DNA from: Clostridia bacterium
GTDB lineage: Bacteria; Bacillota; Clostridia; Christensenellales; DTU072
Reading direction: 5' to 3'
NCBI GenBank assembly: GCA_028699795.1
Contig: JAQVTZ010000036.1
Location: forward strand, 1-11,970
DNA length: 11,970 bases
This document shows, in pieces, positions 6,216-11,970 of this stretch (the stretch's first letter is position 1; the number at the start of each line of letters is the position of its first letter). The position numbers and the translations under genes are program-made. The notes beneath the pieces are model-generated. The model was not told where the DNA came from, did not search any database, and saw only the letters and a list, made by a program, of their open reading frames with translations.

Positions 6216-7208
6216 ATGCCGGCTGTATTAGAGGTCAAACACCTTAAAAAAACTTATGTAAGCCGCAAGGGGGCTGGACGAACAAGTGAGCTTGTTGCCG
6301 TAGACGGTGTGTCGTTCGAAATTAACGAAGGGGAGATATTGGGCTTTATCGGGCCTAACGGCGCTGGCAAAACAACGACAATCAAAATGATTACGGGCCT
6401 GGCGAAACCAACCGAAGGAGAGATATCTATTTGCGGACATTCCGTTGCCAAAGACAGGGTGCGCGCCATGCGCTATGTGGGAGGCGTCATCGAGACGCCC
6501 GATATGTATCCCGATATGACGGGCTTAGCCAATCTTAAATATTTGGTGACGCTACACCCCAAAGATACCATGATTGACCCGCAAGACGCGACACTTGCCG
6601 CAAAACCCAAAAAAGAGTTGGATGCCCAAAGAGTAGAAGATGTGTTACGTATGGTGGGGCTTTGGGAAAGACGCAACGATTTGGTGCGTAAATATTCCTT
6701 AGGGATGAAACAAAGACTGGGGATTGCTCAAGCATTATTAAGTAAACCCAAACTTTTGATTCTAGATGAGCCTGCGAACGGTTTGGATCCCGCGGGCATT
6801 AAGTATATCAGAGACCTTTTGCGCAATCTCGCGGGTGTTTACAAAATGGGAATACTGGTATCCAGTCACCAACTGAACGAAATACAGCTGATGTGCGACA
6901 GAGTATTGATTATCAATAACGGCAAAATTATTTCGCAAAAGCGCATTGATGAATTATCCAAAGACGAAACAGGCGCATCAAATATTGTAATTAAAATAGA
7001 TAAACCCGCGGAGGCCGCGGCGTATGTAAAACAAAAATTTAATGTGAATGCGCAAATCAGCGGTTCCGATCTTCGTATTCGTACGGCGATGGATACCGGC
7101 ACACTCACCAAAGAGCTTGTATTGGGTGGTTTCAATGTATACGGTATCGCAACCGAAGAAGTCAGGCTGGAAGATGTGTTTATTGATGCGACAGGGGAGG
7201 GCAAATAA
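6216..7208 (+). CDS. ABC transporter ATP-binding protein (BcrA/CcmA-type exporter subunit)
   Basis: This 330-residue protein is the ATPase of an ABC-2 type exporter and powers the membrane protein encoded immediately after it. It shows Walker A GPNGAGKT (46-53), a BcrA-like Q-loop region GVIETPDMYP (90-99) with glutamate where many ABC proteins have glutamine, signature SLGMKQR (161-167), Walker B LLILDEP (180-186) with catalytic E185, D-loop NGLDP (188-192) and H-loop H218. About 20 residues are inserted between the Q-loop region and the signature (113-138). A C-terminal accessory domain (about 250-330) is typical of this class. The start has AAAGGAG at 6203-6209, seven bases upstream. Related systems export peptides, antibiotics or lipids, or act in sodium efflux. 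The substrate cannot be told from sequence. Upstream lies a 103-bp spacer with a strong hairpin and no convincing promoter. Confidence 0.93.
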   Translation: MPAVLEVKHLKKTYVSRKGAGRTSELVAVDGVSFEINEGEILGFIGPNGAGKTTTIKMITGLAKPTEGEISICGHSVAKDRVRAMRYVGGVIETPDMYPDMTGLANLKYLVTLHPKDTMIDPQDATLAAKPKKELDAQRVEDVLRMVGLWERRNDLVRKYSLGMKQRLGIAQALLSKPKLLILDEPANGLDPAGIKYIRDLLRNLAGVYKMGILVSSHQLNEIQLMCDRVLIINNGKIISQKRIDELSKDETGASNIVIKIDKPAEAAAYVKQKFNVNAQISGSDLRIRTAMDTGTLTKELVLGGFNVYGIATEEVRLEDVFIDATGEGK

Positions 7209-8279
7209 ATGTTTAAGCAACTCTATTTCGGCGAACTGAAAAAGATGTTCAGTCTCAAAACCGCCCTTATCTTTTTTGCAATTTTCGTATTTGGCTTTAT
7301 TATTGTCGGCTTATCTTTTAGAGCGATTGGCAACCTTGTCGAAATTGATACGGTGGGGATGCAAGACTTATCGCCTATGCAATCCAACCGCATCAATGTA
7401 AGTGAAGAGGAGACACAATCGAGGTTGAGCGTCTTGCGCACCGAACTCGACCGCGCGGAAGCCGAAAAAGCGGAAGAAGGCTATAGTTATTATTTATCGT
7501 TATTAAACTCTATGGATGAAATTTATTATCTAAAGAGCCAAATAGAGATATACGAATACATCGCAGATAACGAGCTATATCATACCGATTTATACTTTTA
7601 TGACACGGTTTTATATGGGGTAAGCAGTCTTGGAGAACAGACCGCTACGCCGTTTGCGGTAACAATGCTTGGCGTGTTTGCTTTCTTATTAAGCATTTAT
7701 GCCCTCATTATTGGCTCTGGCGCTTATGCTACGGAAATGCGTAACGGGACCCTAAAAATCTTGCTTTTGCATCCCATATCCCGAAATCAGCTAACGCTTG
7801 CAAAACTGCTCGCAATGCTTACCATTTTAACGGGAGCATTTCTTGTGATATTTATCTGTACGGTTTGTTATAGCTATCTTGCTTATCACGACCCCGGTTA
7901 TACCATGCTTTTCGTGTTTAACGCGCAAAGCGTATTTCAAGCCGGGTATGCGTTTCCTCTGCTGTTAAGCGTCATGTCCCTGTTGGTAAATACGCTTGCT
8001 TACGGCATTATGGCATTCTTCTTCGGTACCCTTACGCGCAAGAGAGTACTTGGCTTTGTGCTTCCTTACGCGCTCGATTTTGCCGCGCCTTTAGTGGGTA
8101 TGGCGGGACTTTCGAGATTTTGGATAACCAATGTCATTGCCTTTGAAAGCTTTTTCGGTGTGGGAATGGGGCTGAATACGGGAAGTAATTTCTTTCTCAG
8201 TTTGCCGCTCGCCATCGTATACTTCGGCGCGATGATAGCATTGTCTTTCGTTGTATTTCATCAAAGGGATGTGGCATGA
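7209..8279 (+). CDS. ABC-2 type transporter permease
   Basis: This 356-residue protein is the membrane partner of the preceding ATPase. Its ATG follows the ATPase stop codon directly, and the RBS (GGGGAGGG, within the last codons of that gene) is strong, so the two are co-translated. I count six hydrophobic segments, at about 17-36, 147-170, 199-224, 248-275, 279-300 and 327-350. Between the first two lies a polar, partly coiled stretch of roughly 110 residues, probably extracytoplasmic. The stretch from E176 to K199, with NGTLKILL and HPISRNQL, is the cytoplasmic coupling element typical of ABC-2/NosY permeases, which contacts the ATPase. The length and layout match the ABC-2 family. Transported substrate unknown. 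Confidence 0.88.
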   Translation: MFKQLYFGELKKMFSLKTALIFFAIFVFGFIIVGLSFRAIGNLVEIDTVGMQDLSPMQSNRINVSEEETQSRLSVLRTELDRAEAEKAEEGYSYYLSLLNSMDEIYYLKSQIEIYEYIADNELYHTDLYFYDTVLYGVSSLGEQTATPFAVTMLGVFAFLLSIYALIIGSGAYATEMRNGTLKILLLHPISRNQLTLAKLLAMLTILTGAFLVIFICTVCYSYLAYHDPGYTMLFVFNAQSVFQAGYAFPLLLSVMSLLVNTLAYGIMAFFFGTLTRKRVLGFVLPYALDFAAPLVGMAGLSRFWITNVIAFESFFGVGMGLNTGSNFFLSLPLAIVYFGAMIALSFVVFHQRDVA

Positions 8280-8788
8280 TCAGACTGACAACGAAATCGC
8301 TTACAAGGACGGCAATCATCGCAGTCGTATACTATGTTGTTACCGTTGCCGTGCCTGCTTTGTCGTACGGAGTGTTGCAATTCCGTGTGGGTGAGGCGCT
8401 TACGCTGATGCCCCTTGTCTTTCCCGAATCGGTAATTGGTTTGACATTGGGGTGTTTTCTTGCCAACATCACCTCGCCGTTCGGTTGGCCCGATATGCTG
8501 TTCGGCAGTCTTGCCACAATGCTCGCAGGGGTTCTGACCGCAATAATCGGGAGACGGTTAAAAACGGATAAATTGGTTGTCAAATGTTTGATAGGCGCGT
8601 TGCCCCCTATCCTTATTAACGCCTTTATGTTGCCCTTGGTCTGGTTTTTATTCGGACTCGAACAACTGTACTGGCTTAATGTTGCGCTGATGCTCGCGAC
8701 GCAATCGGGCACAATCATCGTAATCGGCACTTCTATCATTTTGGGGTTAGATAAGGCGAAATTGCTCCAAAAAACAAAATTGTATTGA
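8276..8788 (+). CDS. queT: QueT-family queuosine-precursor transporter (ECF S-component)
   Basis: This 170-residue integral membrane protein matches the QueT family, whose members act as substrate-binding S-components of energy-coupling factor (ECF) transporters for precursors of the tRNA base queuosine (preQ0/preQ1). It has about five or six hydrophobic segments (11-31, 38-62, 74-92, 103-125, 133-156). The family signature is clear: SYGVLQFRVGEAL (30-42), then IGLTLGCFLAN (54-64) and a glycine-rich membrane segment near 73-86. The start overlaps the preceding permease by four bases (ATGA, 8276-8279), with AAAGGG at 8263-8268 as RBS, so it is coupled to the exporter genes. The ECF ATPases and T-component, usually shared among S-components, are not in this window. 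No preQ1 riboswitch is seen before it. The precise ligand is a family inference. Its stop codon overlaps the greA promoter. Confidence 0.87.
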   Translation: MIRLTTKSLTRTAIIAVVYYVVTVAVPALSYGVLQFRVGEALTLMPLVFPESVIGLTLGCFLANITSPFGWPDMLFGSLATMLAGVLTAIIGRRLKTDKLVVKCLIGALPPILINAFMLPLVWFLFGLEQLYWLNVALMLATQSGTIIVIGTSIILGLDKAKLLQKTKLY

Positions 8789-8813
8789 CAATTATACGGC
8801 TTTATAATATAAT
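8785..8813 (+). promoter_or_regulatory. Consensus sigma-A promoter of the greA-lysS operon
   Basis: TTGACA (8785-8790) and TATAAT (8808-8813) are both perfect matches to the consensus and are separated by the optimal 17 bp. A second overlapping TATAAT lies at 8803-8808. The predicted start is near 8820, giving a leader of about 48 nt. The -35 box overlaps the queT stop codon (8786-8788). This should be among the strongest constitutive promoters in the region. Confidence 0.9.
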
Positions 8814-8845
8814 TTGTAGCTAATAAAGTGAACCATAATTACCAA

Positions 8846-8863
8846 GCCCATTCGGGCGGGAGG
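8846..8863 (+). promoter_or_regulatory. greA RBS with an adjacent small hairpin
   Basis: GGGAGG (8858-8863) is the greA ribosome binding site, four bases before the ATG. Directly upstream, GCCC (8846-8849) and GGGC (8854-8857) form a short stem with an ATTC loop. The CCC arm could alternatively pair with the GGG of the RBS itself, so the stem might tune translation. With only four pairs, this is weak evidence of regulation. Confidence 0.4.
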
Positions 8864-8867
8864 ACAC

Positions 8868-9335
8868 ATGGAAAAAACCATTCCGCTTACACAACAAAAG
8901 TACGATGAACTCACGCGCAGGCTCAAGCATTGCGAGACAGTCAGACGCACCGAAATTTCGGATGCCATTAAAGCCGCCAAAGAATTTGGCGACCTTAGCG
9001 AAAACGCCGAGTACAGTGCGGCAAAAGATGCGCAAGAGAAATTGGAAATAGAAATTGCCAACCTCAGCGATGTGCTTGCCAAAGCGTACCCGATAGACAG
9101 CAGTCTTCTTAACAACAAGACGGTGGCAGTCGGAAATATTGTAAAGGTACACATCGAAGGCGATGAAGAAACATATCAGGTAGTCAGCAGTATTGAAGCA
9201 AGTAGCACCGAAAACAAAATCAGTGACCAAAGTCCCATTGGCAAAGCGCTGATAGGCAAAACGAAAGGTGTAACCGTAACGGCAAAAACGCCGGGCGGTG
9301 ACTTAGAGATAAAAATACTCGACATAAGCAAATAA
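8868..9335 (+). CDS. greA: Transcription elongation factor GreA
   Basis: GreA rescues backtracked RNA polymerase by entering its secondary channel and stimulating cleavage of the displaced RNA 3' end. This 155-residue protein has the usual length. It has an N-terminal antiparallel coiled coil (about 5-75) whose tip carries GDLSENAEY (41-49). D42 and E45 correspond to the acidic pair that positions the catalytic magnesium in E. coli GreA (D41, E44). The C-terminal FKBP-like domain (about 80-155) contains the family motif SPIGKALIGK (122-131). It is the first gene after the consensus promoter at 8785-8813 and has a strong RBS. lysS follows after 12 bases, and greA next to lysS is a recurring arrangement in Bacillota. 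No unusual residues are seen. Confidence 0.97.
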   Translation: MEKTIPLTQQKYDELTRRLKHCETVRRTEISDAIKAAKEFGDLSENAEYSAAKDAQEKLEIEIANLSDVLAKAYPIDSSLLNNKTVAVGNIVKVHIEGDEETYQVVSSIEASSTENKISDQSPIGKALIGKTKGVTVTAKTPGGDLEIKILDISK

Positions 9336-9347
9336 GGATAAAAAAGA

Positions 9348-10838
9348 ATGAACGAAAAAATAAACAACCTCGTACCCGAGACCGAAGATATTAACGACAT
9401 CATAGCAGTAAGGCACGAGAAACTTGCCAAGCTCAAAGAACAGGGTAATGACCCTTTCACAATCGTCAGGTTCGACAAAAACGCAGATGCCAAGGATATT
9501 TTTGCAAATTATACAGAATACGAAGGCAAAGGTGTGAAGATTGCAGGTCGTATCATGAGCCGCCGCATTATGGGGAAGGCAAGTTTTTGCCATATCCAAG
9601 ACGGCACCGCCCAAATACAACTTTATTTCCGTATCGATGCCTTGCAAGAAAAATACGAAGATTTCAAAAAACTGGATATCGGCGACATCATTGGCGTATC
9701 CGGTGAAGTATTCACCACGCATAAGGGCGAAATCAGCATCAAAGCGCTCGACTACATCCTGCTTGCAAAGTCGCTGTTGCCTCTGCCCGAAAAGTATCAC
9801 GGGCTAAAGGATACCGATCTTCGTTACCGTCAGCGGTATTTGGACCTTATCATGAATCCCGATGTCAAAGACACTTTTATTAAAAGATCCAAAATCATCA
9901 CCTCTATCAGAAAGTTTTTGGACGAAAAGGGATTTATCGAAGTCGATACGCCTATCCTTAACACGATTCTCGGCGGCGCCAACGCGCGGCCGTTTATCAC
10001 TCATCACAACACGCTGGATATCAATATGTATCTGCGTATCGCCCCCGAGCTTTACCTCAAAAGGCTGATTGTGGGCGGTTTCCTAAAAGTGTATGAAATG
10101 GGAAGGCTTTTCCGCAACGAAGGCATGGATATTAAGCATAACCCCGAATTCACCACCATCGAGCTGTATCAGGCTTACGCCGATTACAACGATATGATGG
10201 ACATCACCGAAGAAATGTTTAAGTATTGCGCGCAAGAGGTATTGGGCACCACAGAATTATCTTATCAAGGCGTACCCGTTTCTCTGGGCAACAAGTGGCC
10301 GCGCGTCACCATGTCCGACCTTATCAAGGAGCATACCGGCATCGATTTTTATGCAGACTCTATGGATGAAATCCGCGCGAAAGCTGCAAAAATTGGCGTA
10401 GAAATATCTGCAAAAGAAAGCTGGGGCAAGGCAATGTATGCCATCTTCGACCAAAAGATCGAAGAAAAACTGGTGCAACCCGTCTTTGTCATCGATTACC
10501 CGGTAGAGGTCAGTCCGCTTGCCAAACGCAAAACCGAAGACCCCCGTTTGGTGGAACGCTTCGAGTTTTTCATCAACGCGCGCGAAATGGGCAATGCCTT
10601 TAGCGAACTGAATGACCCCTTAGACCAAAAAGCCCGCTTCGAAGAGCAAGTAAAAGCGAGAGCGGCAGGGGATGACGAAGCGCAAATGATGGACGAGGAC
10701 TATGTGACCGCGTTAGAATACGGACTTCCTCCCACAGGAGGTCTTGGCATAGGGATCGACCGCATGGTGATGCTCTTTACGGATAGCTACTCTATCAGAG
10801 ATGTTTTGCTGTTCCCCACCATGAAGCCAAAAGCGTGA
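9348..10838 (+). CDS. lysS: Lysyl-tRNA synthetase, class II
   Basis: This cytoplasmic enzyme charges tRNA-Lys with lysine using ATP. The 496-residue length is normal for bacterial LysRS. A helical N-terminus (10-35) and an OB-fold anticodon-binding domain (about 62-140) precede the class II catalytic core: motif 1 around GFIEVDTPIL (195-204), motif 2 FRNEGMDIKHNPEF (255-268) with R256 and E258, and motif 3 GLGIGIDR (465-472) with R472 for ATP. The ending, which contains FPTMKP, is typical. The start has AAGGA (9334-9338) overlapping the greA stop codon, nine bases from the ATG. This weaker RBS suggests coupling to greA. The 12-bp gap leaves no room for a T-box leader, so expression follows the greA promoter. 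The next gene's ATG overlaps its stop (TGATG). Confidence 0.97.
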   Translation: MNEKINNLVPETEDINDIIAVRHEKLAKLKEQGNDPFTIVRFDKNADAKDIFANYTEYEGKGVKIAGRIMSRRIMGKASFCHIQDGTAQIQLYFRIDALQEKYEDFKKLDIGDIIGVSGEVFTTHKGEISIKALDYILLAKSLLPLPEKYHGLKDTDLRYRQRYLDLIMNPDVKDTFIKRSKIITSIRKFLDEKGFIEVDTPILNTILGGANARPFITHHNTLDINMYLRIAPELYLKRLIVGGFLKVYEMGRLFRNEGMDIKHNPEFTTIELYQAYADYNDMMDITEEMFKYCAQEVLGTTELSYQGVPVSLGNKWPRVTMSDLIKEHTGIDFYADSMDEIRAKAAKIGVEISAKESWGKAMYAIFDQKIEEKLVQPVFVIDYPVEVSPLAKRKTEDPRLVERFEFFINAREMGNAFSELNDPLDQKARFEEQVKARAAGDDEAQMMDEDYVTALEYGLPPTGGLGIGIDRMVMLFTDSYSIRDVLLFPTMKPKA

Positions 10839-11970
10839 TGAAAACCCCGATAACGGATGCGATCAACCGATATAAAGAGCATATTTCGTTTCATACCCCC
10901 GCGCATTGCGGGGTTCTTTCTCCATACGATATTACGGAGTTATCCTATAGCGGCAATCTTTTGTCGCACGAAGGCGTAATAAACGAAAGCGAACAACTCG
11001 TATCGAAGGCCTACGGGGCGGAATGTACGCTTTTTGTCACCTCGGGCGCAACGATCGCGCTGCACGCCGCAATGGCCGTTTTTTGGGGAGAAACCTTTCT
11101 TGTACTGGGCGCGGCGCATAAAGCTATATTTTCGGGGTTGCGTCTCTTTGCGAAAGACGCCTTTTATCTTGACGAATATGCTTTGTTGGAAAAAGCGCTA
11201 AAGGATATCCGACCCCGCGCCCTTATCGTTACATCTCCCGACTATTTCGGAAACACACTCAACTTGAATAACATAAGCGTCTTATGCGCGCGGCTCGGCG
11301 TTGCCCTTATCATAGACGCCGCACACGGCGCGCATTTTCCCTTTTGTAGTAAATTGCCCTATTCGGCTACCTTTTACGGCGATTTGGTTATCCATTCTTT
11401 GCATAAGACGATGCCCGTACTTACAGGCGGCGCCGTATTGCATTGCAAAAAAGAGTATTATGAAAAAGCGGTGTTTGCGATGGGAGAGCTGCACACCTCC
11501 AGTCCGTCTTATCCCGTTATGCAAAGTATCGAGGCGGCTGTTGCGGCAATGGAACAAGACGGCGAACGGTTGTGGAGCGAAGTGCTAGACGAGGTACATA
11601 AGTTTGCCAAAGGGTTATCTTCGCCTTATCGCTACATCAAAAACGACGACCCGTCAAGGCTGGTTATTGCCTCCCCTTACGAGGGCGCGGAAGTTGCAAA
11701 AGCATTGGAAACAAAGGGCATTTTTTGCGAAATGAGCTACGAAGACACGGTTGTGTTTATCGTCAACCCATACAATGCCGACAAACTACCGATGCTGCAA
11801 AACGCACTTGAAAGAATAGGCGGTCTAAATGATTGTAAACAACAATTACAATTTCCTTTTTATGGAACGCCGCGAAAACTGACAATAAGGGGTGTGTGCA
11901 AGAGAGTATCTTTGCAAGATGCAATCGGAAAAACGCTTCATCGTGAGATAGGATGTTATCCTCCGGGGGT
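10838..11970 (+). CDS. Orn/Lys/Arg decarboxylase family protein, PLP-dependent (3' end outside window)
   Basis: An open frame runs from the ATG at 10838 to the window edge, giving 377 residues without a stop. It is a fold-type I PLP enzyme of the Orn/Lys/Arg decarboxylase family (relatives: YaaO, SpeA). Visible are SFHTPAH (17-23), the phosphate loop TSGAT (68-72), H94 in AAHK (likely stacking on the PLP ring), D160 in IIDAAHGAHF (PLP pyridine contact), HSLHKT (186-191) with K190 as the Schiff-base lysine, TSSPSY (220-225), and a C-terminal-domain motif DAIGK (361-365) followed by CYPPG (373-377), which in relatives lies near the protein end. The full protein may be only about 400-430 residues, shorter than the roughly 480 of YaaO. 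The N-terminal PGHK typical of the family reads PAHC here. The ATG overlaps the lysS stop by one base, so it is in the greA operon. The products would be polyamine precursors or cadaverine, but substrate choice is not readable. Confidence 0.88.
   Translation, partial: MKTPITDAINRYKEHISFHTPAHCGVLSPYDITELSYSGNLLSHEGVINESEQLVSKAYGAECTLFVTSGATIALHAAMAVFWGETFLVLGAAHKAIFSGLRLFAKDAFYLDEYALLEKALKDIRPRALIVTSPDYFGNTLNLNNISVLCARLGVALIIDAAHGAHFPFCSKLPYSATFYGDLVIHSLHKTMPVLTGGAVLHCKKEYYEKAVFAMGELHTSSPSYPVMQSIEAAVAAMEQDGERLWSEVLDEVHKFAKGLSSPYRYIKNDDPSRLVIASPYEGAEVAKALETKGIFCEMSYEDTVVFIVNPYNADKLPMLQNALERIGGLNDCKQQLQFPFYGTPRKLTIRGVCKRVSLQDAIGKTLHREIGCYPPG

Noticed and set aside
8332..8739. 135-codon open frame antisense to queT
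   Set aside because: It is fully contained opposite a recognisable transporter, has no family features and has no start signals.
9336..9347. T-box leader for lysS
   Set aside because: Only 12 bases separate greA from lysS, and no T-box sequence can fit.
9303..9800. 165-codon open frame antisense to the start of lysS and the end of greA
   Set aside because: Both sense genes are certain, and the antisense frame shows no domain or RBS.

Overview
The window reads as a chromosomal segment of a Bacillota (Firmicutes) bacterium of Clostridia type, probably an uncultured or gut-associated lineage. The basis is a DnaD/DnaB-plus-DnaI type helicase-loading pair, a QueT-family transporter, a yaaO-like Orn/Lys/Arg decarboxylase, strong GGAGG ribosome binding sites, sigma-A-type promoters, moderate GC in genes and very AT-rich spacers. 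The genus cannot be fixed from this stretch. I see no tRNA, rRNA, CRISPR array, insertion sequence or phage gene.

Layout. The left edge (1-16, minus) holds only the first five codons of a gene with a very good RBS and its own candidate promoter. Next, on the minus strand, come a DnaI/DnaC-like helicase loader (145-1077) and, upstream of it and translationally coupled, a DnaD-domain replication initiation protein with four tandem DnaD-like repeats (1079-2542). A compact 180-bp divergent promoter region (2543-2722) separates them from a plus-strand gene for a 1129-residue SbcC/Rad50-like coiled-coil protein (2723-6112). That protein keeps a CPIC zinc hook at its exact midpoint, but its Walker A, Q-loop, signature, D-loop and H-loop positions are all degenerate. 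This is the most unusual item here.

A 103-bp spacer with a 40-nt, nearly perfect hairpin capped by a GNRA-type loop leads into an ABC exporter ATPase (6216-7208), its ABC-2 membrane partner (7209-8279) and a QueT-like queuosine-precursor transporter (8276-8788), all abutting or overlapping. A consensus promoter (TTGACA, 17 bp, TATAAT), whose -35 box overlaps the queT stop codon, then drives greA (8868-9335), lysS (9348-10838) and a PLP-dependent Orn/Lys/Arg decarboxylase-family gene (10838 to the right edge, incomplete).

How they work together. The left operon loads the replicative helicase. The SbcC-like protein would fit DNA maintenance, but probably as a structural or tethering protein rather than an ordinary ATP-driven nuclease subunit. 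The ABC pair is a self-contained exporter, and QueT imports a tRNA-modification precursor. greA-lysS-decarboxylase is a housekeeping operon for transcription elongation, lysyl-tRNA charging and basic amino acid or polyamine metabolism.
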